Positions 25,984 through 35,398 of a stretch of DNA of 64,000 nucleotides are shown here, piece by piece. The translations under genes were made by a program, and so were the position numbers. Each line of letters begins with the position of its first letter. Within the stretch, counting starts at the first letter, position 1. A model generated the notes under the pieces. That model did not search any database. It had not been told where the DNA came from and was given only the letters and a program-made list of their open reading frames with translations. Location: positions 186,001-250,000 of the forward strand of contig NZ_RAHT01000006.1 of assembly GCF_004798935.1 (NCBI RefSeq), in the 5' to 3' direction. Origin of the DNA: Ningiella ruwaisensis (GTDB lineage: Bacteria; Pseudomonadota; Gammaproteobacteria; Enterobacterales; Alteromonadaceae).

Positions 25984-26991
25984 TCAAGGCTTTTTAATAT
26001 CAAAGCCTAAATGCAGATACGCGTGATCGGTTGCTATGCGACCTCGGGGCGTACGTTGCAAAAAGCCTTGCTGAATGAGAAAAGGCTCAATCACATCTTC
26101 AATGGTTTCTTTTTCCTCACCAATCGCAGCCGCTACGTTTTCTAATCCCACCGGACCACCCGAAAACTTCTCGATGATGGCAAGCAAGAGCTTGCGATCC
26201 ATAAAATCAAAACCCTGCTTATCAACATCCAGCATATTAAGCGCACTGGCTGCAACTTCGCTGCTTATCACCCCATCAGATTTGATTTCTGCATAATCCC
26301 GCACCCGTCGTAATAAACGATTTGCGATTCGTGGTGTTCCTCTACTGCGCTTGGCTATCTCAACCGCGCCTTCCTGATGCATATTTAAATTGAGATAAGA
26401 GGCACTTCTGATGACAATGTTGGTCAAGTCTTTAACATTGTAAAATTCAAGTCGCTGGACAATACCAAAGCGATCTCGCAAGGGCGAGGTCAGTGAGCCT
26501 GCGCGCGTGGTTGCACCAATAAGTGTAAACGGTGGCAGTTCCAGTTTAATGGAGCGAGCGGCGGGACCTTCACCAATCATAATATCCAGTTGATAGTCTT
26601 CCATTGCAGGATATAGCACTTCTTCAACAACCGGACTTAAACGGTGAATTTCGTCTATAAATAATACGTCGTTTTCTTCAAGGTTTGTTAAAAGCGCGGC
26701 TAAATCCCCTGCTTTCTCGAGCACCGGACCGGAAGTAGTTTTAATATTCACGCCCATTTCGTTAGCGACAATATTAGCAAGCGTCGTTTTACCTAAGCCT
26801 GGAGGGCCAAAGATCAAAAGGTGATCAAGCGCATCTTCTCGCTTGCGTGCCGCTTGAATAAATATTTCCATTTGCTCGCAAACATGATCCTGACCGGCAT
26901 AATCTTCGAGCATTTTTGGCCGGATGGCTCTGTCAACGGCTTCGTCTTCACCTTGAGCATTTGGCTGGATTAATCGATCCGCTTCTATCAT
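25984..26991 (-). CDS. ruvB: Holliday junction helicase subunit RuvB
   Basis: The 335-residue AAA+ motor has [11 protein letters not shown], Walker [13 protein letters not shown], Walker B FIDEIHR, the arginine-rich sensor segment ([16 protein letters not shown]) and the C-terminal winged helix (FLQRTPRGR). It drives branch migration with RuvA at Holliday junctions. It is the third gene of ruvC-ruvA-ruvB, 75 bases after ruvA. Length matches E. coli (336). Confidence 0.98.
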   Translation of the reverse strand: MIEADRLIQPNAQGEDEAVDRAIRPKMLEDYAGQDHVCEQMEIFIQAARKREDALDHLLIFGPPGLGKTTLANIVANEMGVNIKTTSGPVLEKAGDLAALLTNLEENDVLFIDEIHRLSPVVEEVLYPAMEDYQLDIMIGEGPAARSIKLELPPFTLIGATTRAGSLTSPLRDRFGIVQRLEFYNVKDLTNIVIRSASYLNLNMHQEGAVEIAKRSRGTPRIANRLLRRVRDYAEIKSDGVISSEVAASALNMLDVDKQGFDFMDRKLLLAIIEKFSGGPVGLENVAAAIGEEKETIEDVIEPFLIQQGFLQRTPRGRIATDHAYLHLGFDIKKP

Positions 26992-27065
26992 GCATGTCTC
27001 ACTGTATATTCACCAAAACTTTTTCGCCTAATGTTAGCCGCCTAATGTAAACATCTTAAGGTTTT

Positions 27066-27701
27066 TTAAACCATCGATTTTAGTGCATCTCGAATAAGCT
27101 GTTCACTCGACGCATCATCATTTTCATAAGCACTCTGCGCGTTAGAAACTGATTTTTCTGCCTGAGGGCGTTTGTAACCTAGCGCCATAAGTGCACTGAT
27201 TGCTTCCTCTTTTGCAGATGCCATCGGACTAAGAACAGGCGCTGTCTGTCGAGGAGAAAGCGATTGCTGAGAAATCGCCGTCGCACTCGGCGCATCTAAA
27301 TCTTTTAATTTGTCTTTTAGTTCTACGACCAAACGCTCCGCAGTCTTTTTCCCCACGCCGGGCATTTTTACCAAGGCGGTGATATCTTCAATCATCACTG
27401 CATGTACAAATTGAGAAGCCGACATGCCTGACAAAATCGTGCAAGCAAGCTTAGGTCCAACGCCGTTGGCTTTAATCAATACACGAAACAAACTCCGCTC
27501 TTGCCTTTCAATAAACCCAAATAAGAGCTGTGCATCCTCCCTCACCACAAAATGCGTATACAGGGTAGTTTGCGCTCCGACTTCAGGCAATTGATAAAAA
27601 CTCGTCATCGGCAATTGGATCTCATAGCCCACGCCATTCACATCGAGCAAAATATCGGGGGGCAGCTTTTCTAAAATCGTTCCGCGCAATAGTCCAATCA
27701 T
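27066..27701 (-). CDS. ruvA: Holliday junction DNA-binding subunit RuvA
   Basis: The protein of about 211 residues begins [12 protein letters not shown] and carries the OB-fold, two helix-hairpin-helix motifs ([12 protein letters not shown] and [16 protein letters not shown]) and the C-terminal RuvB-binding domain ([20 protein letters not shown]). ATG 27701 is chosen to match the family start; GTG 27716 would add five residues. It loads RuvB on four-way junctions. It lies between ruvC and ruvB. Confidence 0.97.
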   Translation of the reverse strand: MIGLLRGTILEKLPPDILLDVNGVGYEIQLPMTSFYQLPEVGAQTTLYTHFVVREDAQLLFGFIERQERSLFRVLIKANGVGPKLACTILSGMSASQFVHAVMIEDITALVKMPGVGKKTAERLVVELKDKLKDLDAPSATAISQQSLSPRQTAPVLSPMASAKEEAISALMALGYKRPQAEKSVSNAQSAYENDDASSEQLIRDALKSMV

Positions 27702-27805
27702 TCTATCCCATACCAACTTATTCTTATCGTTTTACTGTTTTATTTTACGCCAGCAAGTTATACGTTTAGCTCATATATAAGGGTTGAGTGCGCCTAAGCT
27801 CTCAC

Positions 27806-28327
27806 TCAACGAAGCCTTCGGCGTACGGTTTTTTTCGCCTGCCCTGCCATGCGCACAAGACTTTGCTCAGTATGCAAGTGACAAAGCGCAACTGCAAGCG
27901 CATCTGCAGCGTCTGCCTGCGGCGTTTTTGTAAGCTTGAGCAAATACGTGACCATGTGCTGCACTTGTGTCTTATCTGCCGCCCCAATTCCTACGACAGA
28001 CTGCTTAATTTGCCGTGCAGAATATTCCGCGACCGAAAGCCCTTTATTGGTCGCCGCAACAATCGCAGCGCCTCTTGCCTGTCCAAGTTTTAGGGCAGAA
28101 TCCGCATTTTTTGCCATAAACACCTGTTCGATAGCAAATTGCTCAGGTTGGAACTGCCGAATAATTTCGCTCACTCCCGTAAACACATTATGTAAACGTT
28201 TGGGCAAATCATCATCCTGCACACGAATACATCCGCTTGCGACATACACCGCTTTATTTGCCACGACTTTAATAATGCCATAACCGGTCACGCGAGAGCC
28301 CGGGTCAATGCCTAAAATGATACTCAT
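27806..28327 (-). CDS. ruvC: Holliday junction resolvase RuvC
   Basis: The 173-residue nuclease has the acidic active-site landmarks: [14 protein letters not shown] near the N-terminus, [11 protein letters not shown] in the middle, and [12 protein letters not shown] near the C-terminus. It cuts Holliday junctions moved by RuvAB. Its ATG overlaps the nudB stop (ATGA), so it is coupled to nudB and aspS upstream. Length matches E. coli RuvC. Confidence 0.98.
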   Translation of the reverse strand: MSIILGIDPGSRVTGYGIIKVVANKAVYVASGCIRVQDDDLPKRLHNVFTGVSEIIRQFQPEQFAIEQVFMAKNADSALKLGQARGAAIVAATNKGLSVAEYSARQIKQSVVGIGAADKTQVQHMVTYLLKLTKTPQADAADALAVALCHLHTEQSLVRMAGQAKKTVRRRLR

Positions 28328-28806
28328 TGCGTCTGTGGCCCCTTAAAGGAATTATCAGCATCCATCAGGGAAGGCTCTGGAACGAATTTATCAATAGCTA
28401 TACGATTGGATTCGGACCATGCTTTGTTAATGGCAGAGCGTTTATTTGTCCATTGATAGCTTAAGTGCTCAGTGAGCGTAATGCGATGAGTTTTATCGAT
28501 GCAGGCGCAGAAGACGTGCTCGTTGTTGTAGATAGTGCCTTTAGGGTAACGGTATAGCCATTGTTCCCGTATTTTATATTGATTGATATGACGACAGTCT
28601 AAAATGGCGTTATCTTTGGGATTGAGTATCAATCCTGTTTCTTCCTGCACTTCACGGTATGCCGTTTCAATTGGACTCTCACCAGACTCAATCGTCCCCG
28701 TTACCGATTGCCAAAAGTCGGCATCATCGTCACGCTGTAATAACAGAACATGAGAATCCGTGCTATAAAGCACGACTAATACCGACTCAGGCCGTTTAAA
28801 TGCCAC
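28324..28806 (-). CDS. nudB: Dihydroneopterin triphosphate diphosphatase (Nudix)
   Basis: The 160-residue protein has a complete Nudix box at residues 37-59 (G37, E43, R51-E52, E55-E56, G58; seen as [20 protein letters not shown]). It removes pyrophosphate from dihydroneopterin triphosphate in folate synthesis and also acts on dATP. Position aspS-nudB-ruvC is a known conserved order. It starts 3 bases after the aspS stop and overlaps ruvC by 4 bases. Confidence 0.94.
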   Translation of the reverse strand: MAFKRPESVLVVLYSTDSHVLLLQRDDDADFWQSVTGTIESGESPIETAYREVQEETGLILNPKDNAILDCRHINQYKIREQWLYRYPKGTIYNNEHVFCACIDKTHRITLTEHLSYQWTNKRSAINKAWSESNRIAIDKFVPEPSLMDADNSFKGPQTQ

Positions 28807-28809
28807 CTT

Positions 28810-30597
28810 CTATTCATCACCCGTTGTTGACGGGTTTGCTTGACTCTCGGTGAGAGTGGCTATGGCAAGTTCTTTTAACTGCTCCGGGTTCGCTTTTCCT
28901 GGCGCACCGGTGAGCGGACAGGCTGCCGTAGTGGTTTTAGGAAAGGCCATTACGTCGCGAATGGAATCGGCACCGAGCATCAGCATCACTAAGCGATCCA
29001 GTCCAAAAGCCAGTCCGGCATGAGGCGGCGTACCGTACTTTAATGCTTCAAGCAAAAAGCCGAATTTTTCCTGTGCTTCCTGCTCGCTGATGCCAAGTAA
29101 ATCAAACACTAAAGCCTGCATATTCATATCATGAATACGCACAGAACCACCGCCTAACTCAACGCCATTTAACACCATATCGTAAGCATTGGACAAGGCC
29201 TTCTCAGGCGATGCCTTTAGCGCATTTAAATCATTGTCTCTTGGCGCGGTAAATGGATGATGCAGCGCGTATAAATGTCCATCTACTTTTTCAAACATTG
29301 GGAAATCCACCACCCAAAGCGGCTTCCACTCACCTTCCAACAAGTCAAAGTCTTTGCCAAGCTTCAATCGCAATGCGCCTAAAGCTTCGGTGACAACATT
29401 GTATTTGTCTGCGCCAAATAAAAGAATGTCACCATTTTTAGCCTGAGTTGCGTCAATAAGCTTTTCAATACTTTGCGCATCGAAAAATTTAGCCACCGGC
29501 GACTGCACTCCCTCTGCTGGGCTTGCGGCATCATTTATTTTCATCCACGCAAGGCCTTTTGCTCCGTAAATGCCAACAAATTCAGCGTAGTTATCCAATT
29601 GTTTGCGCGAAAGTGATGCCCCATTAGGCACACAAATTACCGACACACGACCTTCCTCATCGTTGGCCGGGCCACTAAATACTTTAAACTCTATGTCTTT
29701 AACAATGTGATCCACATCGACAATTTCCAGTGGATTACGCAAATCAGGCTTGTCGCTACCATAACGCTTCATTGCTTCTGCGTAGCTCATGCGAGGAAAT
29801 TCGCCCAAATCGACCTGGAGCATTTTTTGGAATAAATCGCGAATAAGGCTTTCGGTGATCGCCATCACGCCATCAGCATCTAAAAAAGAGGTTTCGATAT
29901 CAATTTGTGTAAATTCTGGCTGCCTATCTGCCCGTAAATCCTCATCTCTAAAGCATTTAACAATTTGATAGTATTTGTCCATGCCGCTCATCATAAGAAG
30001 CTGTTTGAACAACTGTGGGGATTGCGGCAACGCAAAAAACTCGCCTTTATGCGTACGGCTAGGTACGAGGTAATCACGGGCACCCTCTGGTGTGGCTGCA
30101 GTCAGAATGGGTGTCTCAATATCTAAAAATTCATTGTCTTCCAAAAAGCGTCTGACGGCAGCAGTGACTTTGCTTCTAAAGACTAAGCGCTCGGTCATAA
30201 TAGGGCGACGCAAATCCAGATAACGGTACTTTAAGCGCTGCTCTTCGCTATTTTCCTGATTCCAGTCTAAGGGCAAGGCAGGCGCGCGATTGATGATGTT
30301 GACTTCTTTGCCCAGTAATTCAACTTCACCGGTGCGCATCTCTTTGTTAATTTGGCTATCAGGACGCGCGCGCACAAGACCAATGATTTCGACACAAAAC
30401 TCATTGCGTAACTGAGAGGCATTTTCGAAAGCAGATTGTGTATCAGGGTCAATCACCACTTGCAAAATGCCTTCACGATCTCTCAAATCGATAAAAATAA
30501 CGCCTCCAAGGTCGCGGCGCTTGTTTACCCATCCTTTCAGGGTGACCGTTTGTCCAATGTATGCTTTATCGATTCGTCCACAATAATTCGTGCGCAT
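28810..30597 (-). CDS. aspS: Aspartyl-tRNA synthetase
   Basis: The 595-residue class II synthetase has an N-terminal OB anticodon-binding domain (1-105; [20 protein letters not shown]), the catalytic core with motif 2/substrate residues ([31 protein letters not shown]), the bacterial GAD insertion (about 290-420) and motif 3 ([14 protein letters not shown]). It charges tRNA-Asp. It is the first gene of aspS-nudB-ruvCAB. The roughly 375 bases upstream hold a palindromic element and presumably the promoter. Confidence 0.98.
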   Translation of the reverse strand: MRTNYCGRIDKAYIGQTVTLKGWVNKRRDLGGVIFIDLRDREGILQVVIDPDTQSAFENASQLRNEFCVEIIGLVRARPDSQINKEMRTGEVELLGKEVNIINRAPALPLDWNQENSEEQRLKYRYLDLRRPIMTERLVFRSKVTAAVRRFLEDNEFLDIETPILTAATPEGARDYLVPSRTHKGEFFALPQSPQLFKQLLMMSGMDKYYQIVKCFRDEDLRADRQPEFTQIDIETSFLDADGVMAITESLIRDLFQKMLQVDLGEFPRMSYAEAMKRYGSDKPDLRNPLEIVDVDHIVKDIEFKVFSGPANDEEGRVSVICVPNGASLSRKQLDNYAEFVGIYGAKGLAWMKINDAASPAEGVQSPVAKFFDAQSIEKLIDATQAKNGDILLFGADKYNVVTEALGALRLKLGKDFDLLEGEWKPLWVVDFPMFEKVDGHLYALHHPFTAPRDNDLNALKASPEKALSNAYDMVLNGVELGGGSVRIHDMNMQALVFDLLGISEQEAQEKFGFLLEALKYGTPPHAGLAFGLDRLVMLMLGADSIRDVMAFPKTTTAACPLTGAPGKANPEQLKELAIATLTESQANPSTTGDE

Positions 30598-30765
30598 GTA
30601 TCTGCCTTGTTTATTTTTATTTATTTACTTGCCATCGCGTCTGTGTGACTGCTTTCTGGCGTAAGTTGAATGGTTAAAATTGCAAGCGTCGCATTATAAA
30701 CGAAAGCGCTAATAGACAAAACCTTATTACTTGGTTTACGGTTTGTTTTGTTAAAGAAACGTCTG

Positions 30766-30948
30766 TAAAAAATCGCTGTTTGTTAGACTTTAGCTTAGTA
30801 AACAAGATGAAGGGGCTACCGAAATAAAGACGCTGCAAGCTCATCCATGAGGCGCTTGACGAAAAACATCCTTGTTTTTCGACACTTTATTTCGGTAGCC
30901 CCTTCATCTTGTTTTTCGCTCGAAATCCAACAGACAGCGATTTTTTAA
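30766..30948. repeat. Palindromic element copy 2: 30-bp perfect arms plus outer arms
   Basis: Bases 30800-30829 are the exact reverse complement of 30885-30914. Outside them, TAAAAAATCGCTGT (30766-30779) pairs with its complement (30935-30948) with near-matches further in, giving a nested palindrome of about 180 bp. The core (30830-30884), read leftward, matches the copy 1 core: GTGTCGAA, GGATGT, TTCGTCAAGCG, TCATGGA and AGCGTC recur. Its hairpin is CGAAAAACA-AGGA-TGTTTTTCG. The arm sequences are unrelated to those of copy 1. It fills the gap between aspS and the iron transporter genes; apart from it, 30598-30976 shows no gene. Confidence 0.88.
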
Positions 30949-30976
30949 ATACAGAATATAGTTTAGCCTTCAAACA

Positions 30977-32050
30977 CTATTTGAAACAAATGACATGTTG
31001 AATACTCATGCGGATACCAAATGACTCACCAAGTTCATGGTCGTGATGACTTGGCGCTAAGCAAAGAACCTGCTCATCAAAATTCGGCAAGGCCAGCCGG
31101 TACAGAATATTGGCTCCTCTAAATCGTTTATCAATCACCGTCGCTTTTAAAGGGCTTGCGTCCTCATGAGTAATATCGTCCGGTCGTACAAGCACCTCAA
31201 CTCCTTGTCCCTCAACCGCATTGGCAAGCACCGTGGCATTTTGAGAGGCCTTTAACATGAATCGACCAAGCTGCGTATTAACATACCAGTTTGGCGAGTC
31301 ATACAGCATTTCGCCTGAGATAAAGGTGCTTTCACCAATAAAATTGGCAACAAAACGCGAGGCGGGCTTATGGTAGAGCGCATAGGCATTATCCCACTGC
31401 TGACAGGCCCCTTGCGCAAAAATCCCAATAATATCAGCCATGGCAAAGGCTTCGTTTTGATCATGCGTAACGAGTAACGCGGTGATCCCCAGTTTTTTAA
31501 TGATTCGCCTAATCTCAACGGCAACGCGTTCCCTAAGCTCAGGATCAAGACTTGAGAATGGTTCATCCAATAACAACAATTTAGGTTTTGGCGCAACCGC
31601 TCTGGCAATCGCCACGCGCTGCTGCTGGCCGCCAGAAAGCGAGTGTGGATAAGCATTTGCAAACTTTTCAAGACCTACCAGCGCGATATTCTCTTTTGCA
31701 ATTAGCTTTCGATCTGTCTTGGATAAATCTTGCAAACCGTATTCTACATTTTGCTGCACGGTCATGTGAGGGAACAAGGCAAAGTCCTGAAATACAACTC
31801 CAACACCGCGCTTGTCAGCACTGATGAAGTGGTTTGCATCGCTTACGCAGCGCCCGTCAATATTAATCGCTCCTTGCTTAGGCTGCACAAAACCGGCAAT
31901 TGCCTGGAGCAATGTCGTTTTTCCACAGCCCGAAGGACCTAAAATGCAGCCAATATCGCCGCTTTGAAGCGTAAAATTGATATTGTTAAGCACAGCCGAA
32001 TCTGAGTAGGCAAGACACAAATTAGAAACATACAGCATAGGTTCAGACAT
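30977..32050 (-). CDS. fbpC: Iron(III) ABC transporter ATP-binding protein
   Basis: The 357-residue ATPase has Walker A GPSGCGKTTLLQ, Q-loop FQDFALFPHM, signature LSGGQQQRVAIARA, Walker B LLLLDEPFSSLD and the H-loop VTHDQNEAFAMAD, then a C-terminal TOBE-like regulatory domain (about 245-357) as in FbpC/MalK types. It powers import of ferric iron with the permease and binding protein encoded just upstream; its start is one base from the permease stop. Expression probably follows the Fur-like box at 34841. No terminator is obvious after it except the adjacent palindromic element. Confidence 0.93.
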   Translation of the reverse strand: MSEPMLYVSNLCLAYSDSAVLNNINFTLQSGDIGCILGPSGCGKTTLLQAIAGFVQPKQGAINIDGRCVSDANHFISADKRGVGVVFQDFALFPHMTVQQNVEYGLQDLSKTDRKLIAKENIALVGLEKFANAYPHSLSGGQQQRVAIARAVAPKPKLLLLDEPFSSLDPELRERVAVEIRRIIKKLGITALLVTHDQNEAFAMADIIGIFAQGACQQWDNAYALYHKPASRFVANFIGESTFISGEMLYDSPNWYVNTQLGRFMLKASQNATVLANAVEGQGVEVLVRPDDITHEDASPLKATVIDKRFRGANILYRLALPNFDEQVLCLAPSHHDHELGESFGIRMSIQHVICFK

Positions 32051-32051
32051 C

Positions 32052-33716
32052 TCAGGCGCTCAATTTATTTAGTTGACGAGTTAACAAGATAACCGGGATG
32101 AGCCCCACTAATACAATGCTTATGGCAGGAAGCGCTGCATCAATTAATCGCTCATCTGAAGCAAGTTCAAACGCTCTCACTGCCAGCGTATTAAAATTAA
32201 AAGGCCGCAAAACCAAGGTCGCTGGCAGCTCTTTTAAAATATCCACAAACACCAATAACGAAGCGCTTATCAAGCTGCCCGAAAGCATAGGAATATGAAT
32301 TCGTCTAAGCATTGTCCACGCGCTGCCCTGAAGTGAAAGCGCGGCATTATCGACTTTGTTTGGAATGCGGGCCATTCCTGTTTCTGTGTTTTGCAAAGCC
32401 ACGCTAACAAAGCGAATTGAATAGGCAATAAGCAAAGCTCCCAAACCACCAGATAAAATCAAACCTGGTCGATAGTCAAACCATGTCATTGTGAGACGAT
32501 TGATATTCTGATCAAACCACCCGCTTAATATTAAAACGCCAACGGCAATAACAATACCCGGTAGCGCATAGCCAAGGCTCAAAATGCGTTCAGAAGCTGA
32601 CACCGATTTTGGCGAAAATTTATCGCTAAGACCATTATGCGTCCGGATCTTATTTAACTGCATTCGCTTGGCATAGGAAACAATCAAGGCAATGATCACA
32701 ATAATAACGGCCCCCATCAAGGCGAGTGTGAAACTGTTTTTCACAACATCAAAAAAGGCAGGCCAGTCTCCAATGTCTGCGTAATTAATACTCCAGATAA
32801 GCAATTGTGTAAAAGGAATGACAAATCCAAACAGGACTGGCAGTAAACATAGCAGGCACAAGACAATACCTTTTACGCCGCTCGTTTTTTTTGCCCGAAG
32901 CTTTTTATTCAGGCTTGTTTGGTACTGCTGTGCATCTTTACGGCTGCGCTTTTCAATTACCAATAAAACAAGCACAAACATGCAAAGCACGGTAGAAAGC
33001 TGAGCCGCACCCTGAATATCTCCCATTCCAAACCAGGTTCTAAAAATACCGGTACTAAAGGTGCTTACGCCAAAGTATGCCACTGTGCCATAGTCAGCAA
33101 GCGCCTCCATCATCGCCAGAGAAGCCCCGGTTAGAATGGCAGGGCGTGCAAGTGGAAGGGCCACCTGACGAATATGCTGCCAACGCGTGCGCTTTGCAAG
33201 CGCGCTTACCTGCTCAAAGCTGCTGGATTGCTCGGAGAATGCCGTTCTCGCTAAAATATATACATAAGGATAAAACACCAAAATCATCATAATGATAGCG
33301 CCTGATAGCGAGCGAACATCCCAAAACCAGTACTCGCCTCGCTCCAGCGAAAAAAGTTGTCGCAAGGTACTTTGAACCGGTCCTGTAAAATCCAGCAATC
33401 CGGTGTAAGTGTAGGCAATGATGTATGCCGGCATGGCAAGAGGAAGCAGAATAAGCCATGACAAAACGCGATGACCAATAAAACGGTAATTGACCATGAT
33501 ATAGGCGAGATAGCTGCCAATGACAATGCTACCTAAGCCAACAGAAATGGCGAGGATCAGACTGTTTGTTACGTACTCTGCAAAAACGGTGTTAAGTAAG
33601 TGCGACCAAAGCTGCGTGTCGATCGAAAAAAGTGAAAAAGCAACAATACACAAAGGCATCACAAGCACAGCAGTGATGCTTAAACTCGTGCCTGTGAGCC
33701 AGTTTGTTGCTTTCAT
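32052..33716 (-). CDS. fbpB: Iron(III) ABC transporter permease (fused, 12 TM)
   Basis: The 554-residue inner-membrane permease contains two homologous binding-protein-dependent transport domains of about six helices each. EAA-type loops are visible in both halves (EQVSALAKRTRWQHIRQVALPLARPAI and, in the second half, NAALSLQGSAWTMLRRIHIP). This duplicated architecture is typical of FbpB/SfuB. It starts 29 bases after the binding-protein stop and abuts the ATPase gene. Confidence 0.92.
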   Translation of the reverse strand: MKATNWLTGTSLSITAVLVMPLCIVAFSLFSIDTQLWSHLLNTVFAEYVTNSLILAISVGLGSIVIGSYLAYIMVNYRFIGHRVLSWLILLPLAMPAYIIAYTYTGLLDFTGPVQSTLRQLFSLERGEYWFWDVRSLSGAIIMMILVFYPYVYILARTAFSEQSSSFEQVSALAKRTRWQHIRQVALPLARPAILTGASLAMMEALADYGTVAYFGVSTFSTGIFRTWFGMGDIQGAAQLSTVLCMFVLVLLVIEKRSRKDAQQYQTSLNKKLRAKKTSGVKGIVLCLLCLLPVLFGFVIPFTQLLIWSINYADIGDWPAFFDVVKNSFTLALMGAVIIVIIALIVSYAKRMQLNKIRTHNGLSDKFSPKSVSASERILSLGYALPGIVIAVGVLILSGWFDQNINRLTMTWFDYRPGLILSGGLGALLIAYSIRFVSVALQNTETGMARIPNKVDNAALSLQGSAWTMLRRIHIPMLSGSLISASLLVFVDILKELPATLVLRPFNFNTLAVRAFELASDERLIDAALPAISIVLVGLIPVILLTRQLNKLSA

Positions 33717-33745
33717 GTTTCTCTAAGGGTTCGTATTAAGTCGAA

Positions 33746-34819
33746 TTAACGCCAACCTGCTTTATCCATCAGCTTAAGCGCATCACCGTTAAGCTCACCC
33801 ATTTTTTCCAAATCCACTTCTTGCGCTTTAAACTCGCCAAAGCTGAGTAGCTCGTCGCTCCATTTAACACCGTCAATGACGGGATATTCGTGGTTAATTT
33901 CTGCATACCACTGTTGAGATTGTTCTTCTAACATAAAGCGTAATAAAGACTGGGCATTGTCTTTATTTTGCGCATATTTTGTGATGCCAGCTCCAGACAC
34001 ATTGATGTGAACACCAGTCGAATCCTGATCTGGCCAGATAACGCCAACCTGTTGTGCTATTTGACGGGTTTCTTCATCCGGCGAATCTAGCATTCCGCCT
34101 AAATAATACGTGTTGGCAACTGCCAGCTTACATTCGCCGGCAACCAGTGCTTTTATCTGATCTCTGTCACCACCTTTTGGTGTGCGCGCAAAATTCTCAA
34201 CGAGATCTTTAGCCCAATCAAGCGTTTTCTCTTCACCTTGCAAAAGAATTAAAGAAGCCACCATCGACTGGTTATAAATGTTGCTCGACGAGCGAATACA
34301 AATCTCAGACTGATACTTGTCGTCACCTAAATCACTCAATGAATCAATCTCGCCAGGGTCAATGGCCCCTTTCAAATACATAATTGGACGAGCACGTTTT
34401 GTCAGCGCAATCCAGTTGTAGTTGTCAGCAGCAAATGCTTCGGGAACGCGCTTTTTTACAACGTCGCTTTCAATGGATTGCAACAAACCCAATTCATTGG
34501 CGCGGGTTAAGCGTCCTGCATCTGCCATTATAATCAAATCAGCGGGTGTTAGCGCGCCCTCTGATTGCAAACGACTGATGAGTGCATCCCCCTTGCCGGT
34601 GACCAAATTGACTTTTACCCCGGTTTGCTCAGTAAACTTATCGAGTAACGGTTTAATCAAGGCCTCCTGGCGTCCTGAATACACATTCAGTTCCTCTGCC
34701 AGGGATTGAGAAATTGTGCAAGAGAGCAAGCTTCCTAGTAGAAGGGTTTGCACTGCTTTTCTAAATGCTGTTTTTTTAAATGCTGTTTTTTTAAATAAAG
34801 GTTTAATAAACACCTCCAA
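33746..34819 (-). CDS. fbpA: Iron(III) ABC transporter substrate-binding protein
   Basis: The protein of about 350 residues is of the FbpA/FutA type. After a signal peptide (ending near SQSLA) the mature protein begins EELNVYSGRQEALIKPLLD and contains TGKGDALISRL, ICIRSSSNIYNQSM and ANTYYLGGML, where the tyrosines would bind ferric iron. The start is unclear: TTG 34819 and GTG 34813 lack good sites, whereas a perfect GGAGG (34817-34813) sits exactly five bases before an ATT codon at 34807, so AUU initiation is possible. The signal region holds two tandem copies of a 15-base unit (34763-34792), giving FKKTA-FKKTA. A Fur-like box lies just upstream. Confidence 0.93.
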   Translation of the reverse strand: MEVFIKPLFKKTAFKKTAFRKAVQTLLLGSLLSCTISQSLAEELNVYSGRQEALIKPLLDKFTEQTGVKVNLVTGKGDALISRLQSEGALTPADLIIMADAGRLTRANELGLLQSIESDVVKKRVPEAFAADNYNWIALTKRARPIMYLKGAIDPGEIDSLSDLGDDKYQSEICIRSSSNIYNQSMVASLILLQGEEKTLDWAKDLVENFARTPKGGDRDQIKALVAGECKLAVANTYYLGGMLDSPDEETRQIAQQVGVIWPDQDSTGVHINVSGAGITKYAQNKDNAQSLLRFMLEEQSQQWYAEINHEYPVIDGVKWSDELLSFGEFKAQEVDLEKMGELNGDALKLMDKAGWR

Positions 34820-34840
34820 TATCCAATGTAGTAATCAGAT

Positions 34841-34859
34841 GGTATTGATAATACTTCTC
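34841..34859. promoter_or_regulatory. Candidate Fur box
   Basis: GGTATTGATAATACTTCTC matches 14 of 19 positions of the Fur consensus (GATAATGATAATCATTATC). It lies 22-40 bases upstream of the iron-binding-protein start and would give iron repression of the fbpABC operon. The divergent yciH gene starts 157 bases to the right. Confidence 0.6.
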
Positions 34860-35015
34860 AATTGCAACAAAAGACCTATGGCTTACAAAAAGTTAATTTT
34901 AAATCAAAACGCTTTTGCTATCATGACGTGCTCTAACGCTAGTGCAAATTTATCACGAGCTAAGCGAGTTCTGGCATCAATTTTGTATATTTGTTAATCA
35001 AGGCAGTACAGGCCC

Positions 35016-35339
35016 ATGAATAATTCGAGAATTGTTTACTCAAGCGACCAAGGTCGTATTAAAGAAGAAAAAAGCACCTCAACTACGCCGCCTGCAGGAG
35101 ACGGTATTGTGCGAATTAAGCGCATTACCAAAGGCAAAAAAGGTAAAGGCGTAAGCAGTATTGAAGGCCTAGGTTTAAACCAAGCCGAGCTTAAGGTGCT
35201 TTGCTCTGAGCTTAAAAAGCAATGCGGCTGTGGTGGTGCGGTTAAAGACTTTTCTATCGAAATTCAAGGTGATGTACGAGATAATCTAAAGCAAATACTT
35301 GAAGGCAAAGGCTATAAAGTGAAGCTGGCTGGCGGTTAA
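35016..35339 (+). CDS. yciH: SUI1/eIF1-like translation factor YciH
   Basis: The 107-residue protein has a disordered N-terminus and a SUI1 domain (about 35-107): VRIKRITKGKKGKGVSSIEG, LKKQCGCGGAVKD, IEIQGDVRDNL and GYKVKLAGG. YciH is a bacterial homologue of eIF1 that affects initiation fidelity. It stands alone and diverges from the iron transporter. Confidence 0.95.
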   Translation: MNNSRIVYSSDQGRIKEEKSTSTTPPAGDGIVRIKRITKGKKGKGVSSIEGLGLNQAELKVLCSELKKQCGCGGAVKDFSIEIQGDVRDNLKQILEGKGYKVKLAGG

Positions 35340-35398
35340 TTACTTCGCCACATCACAATAGCTGCATGCTGGTAGTATTTTTTATATGAGACCCATAC

